A stretch of DNA of 64,000 nt. Origin: Treponema sp. (lineage in GTDB: Bacteria; Spirochaetota; Spirochaetia; Treponematales; Breznakiellaceae). Under the pieces are notes generated by a model that searched no databases, had not been told where the DNA came from, and saw only the letters and a program-made list of their open reading frames with translations. The DNA is taken from the NCBI GenBank assembly GCA_009781475.1, contig WQYB01000002.1, forward strand, positions 34,250 to 98,249, written 5' to 3'. Below, in pieces: positions 9,773-17,898 of the stretch (its first letter is position 1; every line of letters begins with the position of its first letter). A program made the translations under genes and the position numbers.

Positions 9773-10801
9773 TTACTGCTGTTCAACTCTGCTTTCGAAC
9801 GAAGGTTCTGTAGCTTGTCTTTGCTGTTCAAGGTAGCGAAGTACCTGGTTTTCACCAAAGCGCTGCATTTCCCATACTTTGCGAGCTTCTTCACGTGTCT
9901 GAATGATGCCCCAAATTGCTTCGTTGTCAATATCGTCTGTTGTATCAAGAACTGCTTTGTCGTAAATAATCGATACGTCTTTGAAATATGTTACGAAATC
10001 GCCGCCAATTCTTGATGCGTCACGCTGAATTAAAAATCCGCCGAATTTGATAAAAGGAGTATTAAATGGATAGAGCGGTACAATTCTTAAATCTCGATTT
10101 CTTACTTCCTGTAAATATTGAGGATTTCTCCAAATTAAATCGCCCCAGCCGTCAAAGTTAAGATAACCCATGAAAATAGTGCGTTCATTGCCCATGCCGT
10201 CGATAAGGATTGTTGAAAGACCGTGCGGGAAGTTAAGTCCGTAAACATGAACTTTTAATTCTCTGATAGTACCAACATTCTTTATAACGCCGTAAGCAGC
10301 TTCATCACCGTCTTGCATTTCAAAGCGGCTCTTTGCCGAAGTAATGCCGTCAGTGTCAATACGGGTAATTCTTCCGTCTCCGTCAACAGTTGATAATTCA
10401 TAAGCAGGGATATCAAAAGGCGGTTTAATCATTGCCCATGAATTAAAGGGTTCTGTCGGGAAATGTATTCTTACACCCATTACAGTACCAAACTGTTCTG
10501 ACCTGGCTTCTCTTGTAAAGCTCTGGCTCATATTGGTTACAGTTCTGGAAGAGGAAGCCAATGTTACTTCCCAGTTTTGAATGGCGAGAGAAGTTCTCAT
10601 TACATCTCCATACTGGGCAGCATAACTTGGACCTGCAGCCTGACGGAAATCCATTAACGTTCTTGTATTTTGATTAGGTCTATCTCCGTCACCAATAGTC
10701 AAGTCTGCTGTCAGTTTGGTGAAATCAATAAGGACACCTTCTTCCGCAAACAACGGAATCGCCAGAGAAGCGATCAAAACAAGAATAAGTATCTTTTTCA
10801 T
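9773..10801 (-). CDS. flaA: Flagellar filament outer layer (sheath) protein FlaA
   Basis: FlaA coats the FlaB core of spirochaete periplasmic flagella. I start at the ATG at 10801: it gives a clean signal peptide (MKKILILVLIASLAIPLFA, cleavage before EEG) and sits 8 bp after AGGAGC; a longer frame to 10846 adds 15 unlikely residues. The mature protein opens with VLIDFTKLTADL and has the beta-rich body and length (342 aa) of the family. It is expressed alone: its own promoter upstream and a strong terminator downstream. The glycan-type operon just upstream on the same strand may modify flagellar proteins. Confidence 0.93.
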   Translation of the reverse strand: MKKILILVLIASLAIPLFAEEGVLIDFTKLTADLTIGDGDRPNQNTRTLMDFRQAAGPSYAAQYGDVMRTSLAIQNWEVTLASSSRTVTNMSQSFTREARSEQFGTVMGVRIHFPTEPFNSWAMIKPPFDIPAYELSTVDGDGRITRIDTDGITSAKSRFEMQDGDEAAYGVIKNVGTIRELKVHVYGLNFPHGLSTILIDGMGNERTIFMGYLNFDGWGDLIWRNPQYLQEVRNRDLRIVPLYPFNTPFIKFGGFLIQRDASRIGGDFVTYFKDVSIIYDKAVLDTTDDIDNEAIWGIIQTREEARKVWEMQRFGENQVLRYLEQQRQATEPSFESRVEQQ

Positions 10802-10851
10802 GTAAAGCTCCTTTAAAAAATCATTTCTTTTGAAATTCTTCATCAATATCT

Positions 10852-10880
10852 ATTTTATAAAATTTATAATGTTTTGTCAA
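10852..10880 (-). promoter_or_regulatory. Sigma-70-type promoter of flaA
   Basis: On the minus strand a perfect TTGACA (10875-10880) is followed after 17 bp by TAAAAT (10852-10857), with TATAAA overlapping at 15 bp spacing. The start would be about 10845, giving a ~45-base leader. No flagellar-type (sigma-28) motif was apparent. Confidence 0.75.
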
Positions 10881-10942
10881 CGGCAAAACACCAAATTTTC
10901 AATATTTATGCTCTCTGCCGGTAAATATATAACAGAAAGCAG

Positions 10943-10964
10943 GTAAAACAGGGCTTTTTCAGCC
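10943..10964 (-). terminator. Weak hairpin after the GerMN gene
   Basis: On the minus strand GGCT-GAAAA-AGCC directly follows the GerMN stop and is trailed by CTGTTTTAC. The stem is short and the T-run poor, so termination would be partial. Confidence 0.35.
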
Positions 10965-11471
10965 TTAGTTTTCTATGTAAAAAACCCCCGTAAAAATGGA
11001 ATTTCCGTCTATAAAAAACCTTACATCATTAACATACGAGAAATTCCTTAAAATATTGCTGTAAAATGTGCGGAAGTTTTTTAATGTTTCTCCACCCTCT
11101 GCAGGAGGTAAAGAAGCAATATCTGAAAAATTGGCGTAAACAACCCCGTCGCGGAATAAAAGAGACTCAAGTTTAGTACCGCGAGGCATTAAAGGCAGCA
11201 GATTATGAGAAACCGGACCTAAAAGAGTTTCTTCAACATAACGGATAATATCAACTTCTTTTGACCTGGAATGTTTTAACATTCTGTCTTCTACAACAAC
11301 GTTCTCTCCGTTTGTTGTATAAAATAAAAACGTTCTTCTGGCAACACCCAAATTTATATAGTCAATTAAAGCAACAAGGCACAATATACCAATCAGCAGA
11401 AGGTTTCTTTTTACAGGTGAAACCAAAAACTCGCCTATGGGTTTGAAAATTGTATTAATTAAAGCACTCAT
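10965..11471 (-). CDS. GerMN-domain membrane-anchored protein
   Basis: This 168-residue protein has a short cytoplasmic start, one membrane helix (residues ~23-43, LLLIGILCLVALIDYINL) and a C-terminal extracytoplasmic GerMN domain (residues ~48-165) with the typical LLPLMPRGTKLESLLFRDGVVYANFS pattern. GerMN proteins bind or help remodel the cell wall, though the biochemical role is poorly known. Its start overlaps the amidase stop by one base (TAATG), so the two are translationally coupled and probably act together on peptidoglycan. The organism has no other sign of sporulation. Confidence 0.8.
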   Translation of the reverse strand: MSALINTIFKPIGEFLVSPVKRNLLLIGILCLVALIDYINLGVARRTFLFYTTNGENVVVEDRMLKHSRSKEVDIIRYVEETLLGPVSHNLLPLMPRGTKLESLLFRDGVVYANFSDIASLPPAEGGETLKNFRTFYSNILRNFSYVNDVRFFIDGNSIFTGVFYIEN

Positions 11472-12598
11472 TAACGTTCAAATATACCAATAAAATTTAT
11501 AATGCCATTATATAACGATTGGGTTAGTTTTTGCAAGCCGTCTTCGCTGGTCATTAAAATGGCATCCTGTCGATTGGATAAAAAGCCTAGTTCTACTAAA
11601 ACCGCAGGCATACGGCTGTTTCTGACTACGAACCAGTCATTTTCCCTGATTCCTCTGGAAGGCAGGGTATTACCGAAAACTCCGCCGAATCCATTAATAA
11701 TCGAGTTTGCCAAAAGTTTACTTTCTGTATTGAACTCTTCATTGAGCATACTCTCCAGAATATGCTGAATATCAGATGAATAGTTGTTTCGCATGGAAGG
11801 GTCTAAAAGACGTCTTTGCGTTCCGGATTTTATATGCCAGACTTCATAACCTCTTGCGTTAGCGTTTCTTGCAAAATTGGCATGTATCGATATAAAAATT
11901 ACCGATTCATTATCCTTTACTGTAACGGCATTAGCCATATCCGTACGCTGTTCAAGGGTTCGGTAAATATCGGAATCTCTTGTCATTAAAATTCTCTTAT
12001 CGGGGTATGCCTGAATTAAACGGTTTCTTAAATCCCCAGCGACTCTTAAAACAATATCTTTTTCAAAAATCTGTGTATTTCTGCCGTTTGCAGAAAGAGT
12101 GCCTACAGCGCCGGGATCTCTTCCGCCATGCCCGGGGTCTATAATGATAGCGGCTACTCTGAAGCGGGACATATCATTTTCATGCAGCCGTGTAAAAGTA
12201 TTTTTTAAGGTTGATACAAATGAATCGGGGAAGATTATTCTGCCGTTTTCGCTGTAAGGCAGGCTTACATTATATAATTCCTGATTATTAAAAATTAGAT
12301 AACCTGTTTCTCCAGCCCGGGAAGCTACCGAAAAAGAGCCGTAATTATCGCCTACATTAAAAATGCCGTCTCTGAATAACGGGTCCCAGCGGAATTGAAC
12401 AGTTTGATTATGAGAAATCGATGAAAGTGTATTTATTGTTTCATCGAGTGTTAGAGCAGACAGAGAATTAAAGACAAAGAAGAATATTACCACGGAGAAC
12501 ACGGAGTAACACGGAGGAAAGTTAGATTTTTGTACAAAAAACTCCGTGAAACTCCGTGACCTCCGTGTTGAAATTTCTTTTTTTTGTAAAAATGCCAT
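11471..12598 (-). CDS. N-acetylmuramoyl-L-alanine amidase (Amidase_3), exported
   Basis: A zinc amidase that cuts the stem peptide from N-acetylmuramic acid. The catalytic domain (residues ~155-375) shows IIIDPGHGGRDPGAVG, ISIHAN, and the late AVLVELGFLSN with the zinc and catalytic Glu residues. I start at ATG 12598, which overlaps the upstream stop by one base (TAATG); the signal-peptide core SVVIFFFVFNSLSA only begins near residue 40. Residues ~10-37 are encoded by a CACGGAG hairpin repeat, so the n-region of the signal peptide is abnormally long. A 22-residue longer start is possible but would overlap the ATP-grasp gene. Confidence 0.88.
   Translation of the reverse strand: MAFLQKKEISTRRSRSFTEFFVQKSNFPPCYSVFSVVIFFFVFNSLSALTLDETINTLSSISHNQTVQFRWDPLFRDGIFNVGDNYGSFSVASRAGETGYLIFNNQELYNVSLPYSENGRIIFPDSFVSTLKNTFTRLHENDMSRFRVAAIIIDPGHGGRDPGAVGTLSANGRNTQIFEKDIVLRVAGDLRNRLIQAYPDKRILMTRDSDIYRTLEQRTDMANAVTVKDNESVIFISIHANFARNANARGYEVWHIKSGTQRRLLDPSMRNNYSSDIQHILESMLNEEFNTESKLLANSIINGFGGVFGNTLPSRGIRENDWFVVRNSRMPAVLVELGFLSNRQDAILMTSEDGLQKLTQSLYNGIINFIGIFER
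12489..12570. repeat. CACGGAG hairpin repeat, copy 2 (inside amidase gene)
   Basis: Both arms are complete: three CACGGAG units on the left, three CTCCGTG units on the right, with a ~25-bp loop. The frame stays open across it on the minus strand and gives residues ~10-37 of the amidase (TRRSRSFTEFF...FPPCYSVF), upstream of the hydrophobic signal core. Confidence 0.85.
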
Positions 12599-14223
12599 TA
12601 TAACCCCAATGAATCGATGTAGTAGACCGCTCCTTGATATGAACCTCGAATTAAGGCAGCCCAAAAAGAACGTCCAAGTCTTATTACATTTTCGGCATTT
12701 TCTGAAGAATTTGGAAGGGAAAAACCGGTTATTAAACGGACAGCATCAAGGACTTCCTGAACAGTTCTACCCATGTAGTCAGTAAACCCTGATTGTTCGA
12801 ATTCGGGAAAAGGAATTAGCTGGAAAGAAGAGTTCACACGGAGACACGGAGACACGGAGTTCCCGTTCGATTGTTTTATTATTTCATCCGGTATTTGAGT
12901 AAGAACTTCTCTTAGTTTATCTGTTATCTGGAAAGCATCCGGTGGAAAACATGAATCCCCTTTGCGCCTCTGCGCCTCTGCGAGAGTATTTTCCAGAAAA
13001 TTCCTGGTTTCAATATCTGTTGGATCAAGTCTAATTAACACAGAGCAGGCGGCAGCTTGAGCAGCTTCAATCGCTGTTTTTCTTTCCTGAGCCGAAGCGA
13101 TAATATTTCCGCATTTTGTTACATTATTTTCAGGGAACGTTACTTTATCACCTTCTTTAATACGAAAGAAAAGATCATTTACATAAGGGATGCTTTTTAC
13201 ATCTTTTGTGTAAATAATTTCTTTAACAATACCGGGTATCGAAATGAATGCTCTTTCAGCGCAAGTCCATTTTTTTACAGGTTCTAGACAGTCAGGTTTT
13301 TTGCCCATCGCCGCTTGTATTGCCGCTTTTATGGGTAGGACTCCTGATGAATACGGATAAGTCCACCCCGACATATAACCGCCTGAAAGCCGCGCTGCAA
13401 TTTCACCTATCATTGCACCTTTTGATGTTAACTTGATGTCTCCCTTGGCGGCTCCTATATTATTTTCTGCGTTAAGACCAAGCGCTTTAACTCCTTTACA
13501 AAATGTATCAAGTAACGCTTTTTGTTTTTCTTCGTCGATTTCAGTCGGCATTGTATGTCCCATTTCAATAAAATACGGAGGGAAAAATATGTGTCTGTCG
13601 GCAAGACCGCAGATTGTTATTTCGCCGTGATAATAAATTGCATCAACTGAAAATTCAGGACCGTCCATGAATGATTCGATAATTGCACGCCCTGAACGTG
13701 AAAAGCCAATCGCAGTTTTTGCCGCTTCTTCAAATTCATCGATACTGTCAATTCGTCTGCATCCGCGGCTTCCCATATTGTCAACAGGTTTTACAACAAG
13801 CGGGAATTGTAAGTAATCAGGAATTAAAAACGATTCATTTGATATAACCGCAAATGGCGGGGAGGGAAGACCTGTTTTGTCAAAACAGCTTCGCATACGG
13901 GATTTGTCTGAAGCATTAAGCGCAGTTTCGTAAGGAATACCGGGAAGCTGTAATTTTTCTGCTACCCATGCAACACTTGCAGAAAAATCCGTTCCTGCTG
14001 TCATAATACCCAAACGGTTTGTTTTATTTTGTAATGATTTAGCAAAACTTTCAATTTCTTCTTTTTCTTTTAGATCGATTTTTTCAAATCTGTCTGCAAG
14101 TGTTATACAAGGAGCGTTAGAGCTGCCGTCAAGTACGATTGTGTATAAACCCATTTGTTTTGCAATATTTATCGCAGGACCCTGCATGACCCCCGCACCT
14201 AGAATAATGATAACTTTTTTCAT
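12598..14223 (-). CDS. ATP-grasp ligase-like protein with repeat-interrupted C-terminal region
   Basis: This 541-residue protein has an N-terminal pre-ATP-grasp fold (residues 1-105, IIILGAGVMQGPAINIAKQMG), then an ATP-grasp domain (~110-320) with FPLVVKPVDNMGSRGCRRI, EFSVDAIYYHGEI and the metal-binding GEIAARLSGGYMSGW. Such enzymes join a carboxylate to an amine or thiol through an acyl phosphate; substrate cannot be told. The C-terminal ~190 residues include two short repeat-derived pieces (residues ~413-423 and ~455-463). It is coupled to the amidase by TAATG. ATG 14223 is behind GGAGATTT. Confidence 0.82.
   Translation of the reverse strand: MKKVIIILGAGVMQGPAINIAKQMGLYTIVLDGSSNAPCITLADRFEKIDLKEKEEIESFAKSLQNKTNRLGIMTAGTDFSASVAWVAEKLQLPGIPYETALNASDKSRMRSCFDKTGLPSPPFAVISNESFLIPDYLQFPLVVKPVDNMGSRGCRRIDSIDEFEEAAKTAIGFSRSGRAIIESFMDGPEFSVDAIYYHGEITICGLADRHIFFPPYFIEMGHTMPTEIDEEKQKALLDTFCKGVKALGLNAENNIGAAKGDIKLTSKGAMIGEIAARLSGGYMSGWTYPYSSGVLPIKAAIQAAMGKKPDCLEPVKKWTCAERAFISIPGIVKEIIYTKDVKSIPYVNDLFFRIKEGDKVTFPENNVTKCGNIIASAQERKTAIEAAQAAACSVLIRLDPTDIETRNFLENTLAEAQRRKGDSCFPPDAFQITDKLREVLTQIPDEIIKQSNGNSVSPCLRVNSSFQLIPFPEFEQSGFTDYMGRTVQEVLDAVRLITGFSLPNSSENAENVIRLGRSFWAALIRGSYQGAVYYIDSLGL
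12835..12861. repeat. CACGGAG half-repeat, copy 3 (inside ATP-grasp gene)
   Basis: Three CACGGAG units (period 9) without a matching second arm. On the minus strand they read through as residues ~455-463 of the ATP-grasp protein (SVSPCLRV). Confidence 0.75.
12957..12986. repeat. GCGCCTCTGCG half-repeat (inside ATP-grasp gene)
   Basis: Tandem GCGCCTCTGC units, a known companion sequence of the CACGGAG family; encodes residues ~413-423 (LAEAQRRKGDS) of the ATP-grasp protein on the minus strand. A reverse-oriented relative occurs at 14946-14971. Confidence 0.65.
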
Positions 14224-14244
14224 AAAATCTCCAAATTAATATTT

Positions 14245-14340
14245 ACCACGAACCACACGAACCATCACGAAAGTAAGCAGAGATATCTAACTTCAGGTTC
14301 GTGAACGTGCCGCAGGCACGCTTTCGTGTGTTTTGTGGTT
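14245..14340. repeat. CACGAA-type hairpin repeat with a nested hairpin, copy 4
   Basis: The left arm (ACCACGAACCACACGAACCA...) pairs with the right arm (...TTTCGTGTGTTTTGTGGT). The right arm is split by a 15-bp perfect inner hairpin CGTGCCGCAGGCACG at 14306-14320. The right half overlaps the 3' end of the PseG/methyltransferase gene, supplying its last ~15 codons and stop. Confidence 0.75.
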
Positions 14341-16209
14341 AAATTCTTCATTTAATTTTATTGAATAAACTTCAAATGTATCACCTAATCCAAATAATTT
14401 ACTTATTGCCATTAATAAAAAATACACAGGACTATTTTTATTTTTTGCAAATTTTCCTAAAACTGGAAACCTTTGCGGGTGATGACCTACGACGGATATT
14501 TTTTTTACTTTAAAACCTGCCAGTAAAAGCGCTTTTTTACACATTTTTGGCGACCAAATTGTAAAATGATCCGCTGGGCTTTGCGAAAGAAATTTTTTCA
14601 GATTTGAACTGCCGCTGATGCCTGAATACGAAGGAGTAGAGAAGGCAAGTATACCTCCGGGTTTTAAAAGTCTACTAATTTCTTTTAATACTGTAACGCA
14701 ATTTGTAAAATGTTCGATTACAAACCACAATGTTACAACATCGTAAGTTTTGTTGCCTTGATTAGTTAATTCTGTATTTGGGAAAAATCCCTGTATCGCG
14801 GGTATTTTTAATTCTTGCTGTACATAACGAACGGCATCTTCTGCAGGGTCAATACCGAAGGGAGCAAAACCTTCTTCCTGCGCAGCTTTTAAAAATGGAC
14901 CATACGCACAACCAATGTCTAAAAGTGAAGGAAGCCTAGTTTCATCTCGCAAAGGCGCAGAGGCGCAAAGTGGAAGAAGGGTTTTTATTATTTTAAGCCG
15001 GTTTTTTCCTGAGTTTTTTATATTTTCAAAGTCTTCTAAATAAGTTTTGCCGTATTGTTTTTTGTAGTTTTCAAAAAAATATTCTTTTTCATATTCTATT
15101 GGCGGCTCTGTAATTCTATCCATGTAGATTACTGCGCATTTGCCGCAACGCCGGTAAGTTCGATCGCTTAAGCGGGATAGATTTTTTCCTGTTTCAGCAC
15201 CGCAAACAGGACAGCTTCGATTAACCACCGGCGAAAAAGTGTTAACTAATTCCGCAATACTATTATTATTAGAGAAAGAACCACGGAGGTCACGGAGTTT
15301 CACGGAGTTTATTGTCCGAAAATTCATTCTTCCTCCGTGTTCTCCGTGTACTCCGTGGTTAAATTTCTTTATTAAATCATGTATTTTATTAAACTCTAAA
15401 AATCCGGCGGCTTTTGCTAACTTTCTATGATAATTCGTAGGATGCGCAAGCAACACAGGTACTCCAGCGAAAGCAGCTTCGTAAGCTGTTAAACCATAAT
15501 GAGTGATAACCAAGTCATATTCACAAAGATGCTGCGATAAATTTGGAATTGATTCAATTATTTTTACATATTCAGGAATATCGAATGTAATATTAGTTTT
15601 GTTTAAATTTCCTTTTAATAAAGTAATTTCTATAGGGTTTTTAATTTTTAGTGATAATATTTTTTTTAATGTCTTTAAACCAAGATTGGCAGCATCTTCC
15701 TGACCGAATGTTACTAAAATCTTTAAATCCTTTCTTCCTCCGTGCTCCTCCGTGTCCTCCGTGGTAAAATTTTTATTTAAAATTAATGCAGGTGACGTAA
15801 TATTTGCTTCAGGTTTAATAAAACCTTGCGGAATTAAAATATCTATAAGAAAATCAAACTTATCTCTGTGTTTTCCGCCATCATCAATACCAATAACAGG
15901 AGAGATTTTTTTCCAGCGTGTTAGTTCATCAATTGGAGTTTTAAATCTGTCAAGTATGATAAATTTATAGGATTCTGACAGTTTTTCTGTTTTAATTGTT
16001 ATTTCTTCGTTAAATACAAGACAGGATTGATCGAAATTCAGTGATTTAAAAAGTTTTACAAATTTCCCCGTATCTGTTCCGTAAGGCAGATAAAGAAAGG
16101 CATTCCAGCCCATTTTTCTTAGATCGTTTGTTAATTTAATACATCGACTTAAATGTCCGCCGCCTTTTCCTTTTTCTGCGGATGGAACAAGTATTAAATT
16201 GCCCTTCAA
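14293..16209 (-). CDS. PseG/SpsG-like glycosyl hydrolase-transferase fused to Zn-ribbon SAM methyltransferase
   Basis: This 638-residue protein joins a PseG/SpsG-like GT-B half (residues ~1-320; GGGHLSRCIKLTNDL, VTFGQEDAANLGL, HYGLTAYEAAFAGVPVLLAHPT) to a Zn-ribbon (CPVCGAETG...CGKC, ~330-356) and a class I methyltransferase (~425-600; LLDIGCAYGPFLKAA, DVVTLWFVIEHF). PseG removes UDP in nonulosonic-acid synthesis; the methyltransferase would decorate the sugar. In-frame repeat DNA encodes residues ~148-159, ~284-310, ~413-422 and the last ~15 residues, four times in one gene. It starts 9 bp after the SpsF-like gene. Whether both halves still fold needs testing; no frameshift or stop is present. 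Confidence 0.8.
   Translation of the reverse strand: MKGNLILVPSAEKGKGGGHLSRCIKLTNDLRKMGWNAFLYLPYGTDTGKFVKLFKSLNFDQSCLVFNEEITIKTEKLSESYKFIILDRFKTPIDELTRWKKISPVIGIDDGGKHRDKFDFLIDILIPQGFIKPEANITSPALILNKNFTTEDTEEHGGRKDLKILVTFGQEDAANLGLKTLKKILSLKIKNPIEITLLKGNLNKTNITFDIPEYVKIIESIPNLSQHLCEYDLVITHYGLTAYEAAFAGVPVLLAHPTNYHRKLAKAAGFLEFNKIHDLIKKFNHGVHGEHGGRMNFRTINSVKLRDLRGSFSNNNSIAELVNTFSPVVNRSCPVCGAETGKNLSRLSDRTYRRCGKCAVIYMDRITEPPIEYEKEYFFENYKKQYGKTYLEDFENIKNSGKNRLKIIKTLLPLCASAPLRDETRLPSLLDIGCAYGPFLKAAQEEGFAPFGIDPAEDAVRYVQQELKIPAIQGFFPNTELTNQGNKTYDVVTLWFVIEHFTNCVTVLKEISRLLKPGGILAFSTPSYSGISGSSNLKKFLSQSPADHFTIWSPKMCKKALLLAGFKVKKISVVGHHPQRFPVLGKFAKNKNSPVYFLLMAISKLFGLGDTFEVYSIKLNEEFNHKTHESVPAARSRT
14946..14971. 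repeat. CGCAGAGGCG half-repeat (inside PseG/methyltransferase gene)
   Basis: Two GGCGCA/AGAGGCG units on the + strand; on the minus strand gives LCASAPLRDE at residues ~413-422, between the Zn-ribbon region and the methyltransferase domain. Reverse-oriented relative of 12957-12986. Confidence 0.65.
15280..15360. repeat. CACGGAG hairpin repeat, copy 5 (inside PseG/methyltransferase gene)
   Basis: Both arms complete with a ~25-bp loop. Read through on the minus strand as residues ~284-310 (NHGVHGEHGGR... then SVKLRDLRGSF), near the end of the PseG-like half and before the Zn-ribbon. Confidence 0.85.
15734..15766. repeat. CTCCGTG half-repeat, copy 6 (inside PseG/methyltransferase gene)
   Basis: Three CTCCGTG units without a second arm; encodes TTEDTEEHGGRK (residues ~148-159) between the two Rossmann-like lobes of the PseG-like half. 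Confidence 0.8.
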
Positions 16210-16217
16210 AAAAACTC

Positions 16218-16892
16218 CTACTTAAATAAGTTTAAGTACATATCAATGATTGTACTTCCATTGTGACGCAGCGGATTATTTTTTAATGCATTGTATAATA
16301 AAACCGCTCTATCAAAATCTTCTTGTGTATCGATTGTAATACGAATATCAGGATATCTCCACAATAACGGTGAAGGAGAGCGGTAAATATTAAAAATTTG
16401 AGGATTATTGTATAAAAATGGACAAACATGCTCATGATCAAATAAATCAAGGGATTTTTCATTAGCCAGAATAAGTGAAGCAGCGTTTACAGATTCTATT
16501 CCTGCTCCGTAAGGTAATTCAGTGTAACCGGCATAATCTGCATTAATCGAAATAGCTTCGTTATTCAACTGAATAGCGGCATCAGCAAAAACAAATGGAT
16601 TGTCTCCTGTGGCTCTTATAATGCGTTTTAAATTATATTTTTTTATTACCTGACAAAAACGCTCAAGCACATCTTCTTTAGGACCGCCGTGAATTTCAAA
16701 ACCGCAATCTTTGGTTATTGGTTCAAAAGCTGTTAAGGAATCTTCAGGGCAAGCTAGTATTTTAAAATCAGAAGGTACATTGTTTAAAGCCTGCATAACA
16801 TGAAATATAAGAGGTTTACCGTCCAAAAGCAAAAGAGCTTTTCCCGGCAGTCTTGTTGAATCGATTCTTGCCTGTAAAATAATTGCTGTCAT
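16218..16892 (-). CDS. SpsF/NeuA-like cytidylyltransferase
   Basis: This 224-residue protein has the GT-A nucleotidyltransferase start IILQARIDSTRLPGKALLLLDGKPL and the RATGDNPF metal-binding segment of the CMP-nonulosonate/SpsF family. Such enzymes activate a sugar with CTP. The C-terminal RITIDTQEDF is also typical. It is followed by the PseG/SpsG-like gene, the same pairing as spsF-spsG in Bacillus spore-coat and in flagellin glycosylation clusters. It is in the operon running from 19450 down to 10965. Substrate unknown. Confidence 0.85.
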   Translation of the reverse strand: MTAIILQARIDSTRLPGKALLLLDGKPLIFHVMQALNNVPSDFKILACPEDSLTAFEPITKDCGFEIHGGPKEDVLERFCQVIKKYNLKRIIRATGDNPFVFADAAIQLNNEAISINADYAGYTELPYGAGIESVNAASLILANEKSLDLFDHEHVCPFLYNNPQIFNIYRSPSPLLWRYPDIRITIDTQEDFDRAVLLYNALKNNPLRHNGSTIIDMYLNLFK

Positions 16893-16893
16893 T

Positions 16894-17898
16894 TCAAGAC
16901 TCTGTATTCCAGCGGCTTATCACATCATGAGCGCCGCCTCTCCATCTATATTTATTTTTTGTTACCCAATTTCTGCTTTCTTTAAATTCTTTCCAGGCGG
17001 AAAAAAAACTTTCACCTGATTTATTAAAAAAAGCCGGAAAACGGTAAAGCGGTAAATGAGCATAATCATTTCTGAATACCGGAGCGAGGTTTTTTAAATA
17101 AAAACGTCTGTAACAATTTTCTATGGTATAACTTTCAGAGTTTGTTTCTCCGTCGCAGGAAAGTTTAAAATGAAGATTTAACGCTATTTCTTCTCCCCAT
17201 AAATGAGAGCGAAAGCCAAAATCCATAAGCTGCCAATGCGTATTTTTGATTGTTATATCAAATCCGCCGGTGTTGATAAATCTTTGTCTGTCATAGATGC
17301 CTATTCCGTCAAAAGGATAAAGGCTTAAATCGTCTTCATTATTTGGTTCACAAAAAGCGGTTTTTATTTTTTTCCGGTATGTCATGGGAGCTATTAATGT
17401 AGGAAGTATTTCATAGTTTGAATTCATAATAACAGGAACAGTACAAAGTCTTTTTAATCCTGTTTTTTTTTCGTTTTTTTGAAGTGAAATATCATCAATT
17501 TCATCATTATCAATACTTAATCTTTCTATCATTCTTTTTGCTGTTCCGCCTGCGATTATTTTCATGTCGCTTCGAAGAACAAAAAACAGCGGACTTTCAA
17601 TTTCTGATGCAGCAAGGTTTATCTGCTGCCCAAGATTAATTTCTTTTTCTGGGAGTATAAAACGAATGAAAGGAAACCTGCCTGAAAGTTCTTCAATATC
17701 ATAATGAGGAGCGCAGGATTCTATCGAAATTATATTGTCAAAACCTGTTTTTTCAAGTTCCTGAAAAAGTGATCTTTGTGAGTGTCCCGGTCTATTAAGA
17801 ATAATAGCGGAAATACCTGAAGAAGCGTTTCTTTCTTTGCTTCCTACAGCTGTATAAGGGCTTATTTTTTCATTAAAAATTGTAGGTATAGTATTCAT
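16894..17898 (-). CDS. Glycosyltransferase family 2-like protein
   Basis: I start at ATG 17898, overlapping the spiro-SPASM gene by 26 bp; a longer frame to 17997 would overlap by 125 bp. The 334-residue product has a GT-A look: SAIILNRPGHSQRSLFQELEK, NLGQQINLAASEIESPLFFVLRSDM (where most GT2 enzymes have a DxD, here RSD), and DGIGIYDRQRFINTGGFD, the usual acceptor-side block. No membrane segment. Assigned from these patterns only; the altered DxD may mean a weak or different donor. It is between the spiro-SPASM and SpsF-like genes. Confidence 0.6.
   Translation of the reverse strand: MNTIPTIFNEKISPYTAVGSKERNASSGISAIILNRPGHSQRSLFQELEKTGFDNIISIESCAPHYDIEELSGRFPFIRFILPEKEINLGQQINLAASEIESPLFFVLRSDMKIIAGGTAKRMIERLSIDNDEIDDISLQKNEKKTGLKRLCTVPVIMNSNYEILPTLIAPMTYRKKIKTAFCEPNNEDDLSLYPFDGIGIYDRQRFINTGGFDITIKNTHWQLMDFGFRSHLWGEEIALNLHFKLSCDGETNSESYTIENCYRRFYLKNLAPVFRNDYAHLPLYRFPAFFNKSGESFFSAWKEFKESRNWVTKNKYRWRGGAHDVISRWNTES

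Noticed and set aside
10799..10846. Longer flaA start at 10846
   Set aside because: It adds 15 charged residues ahead of an otherwise perfect signal peptide; the inner ATG has a good ribosome-binding site.
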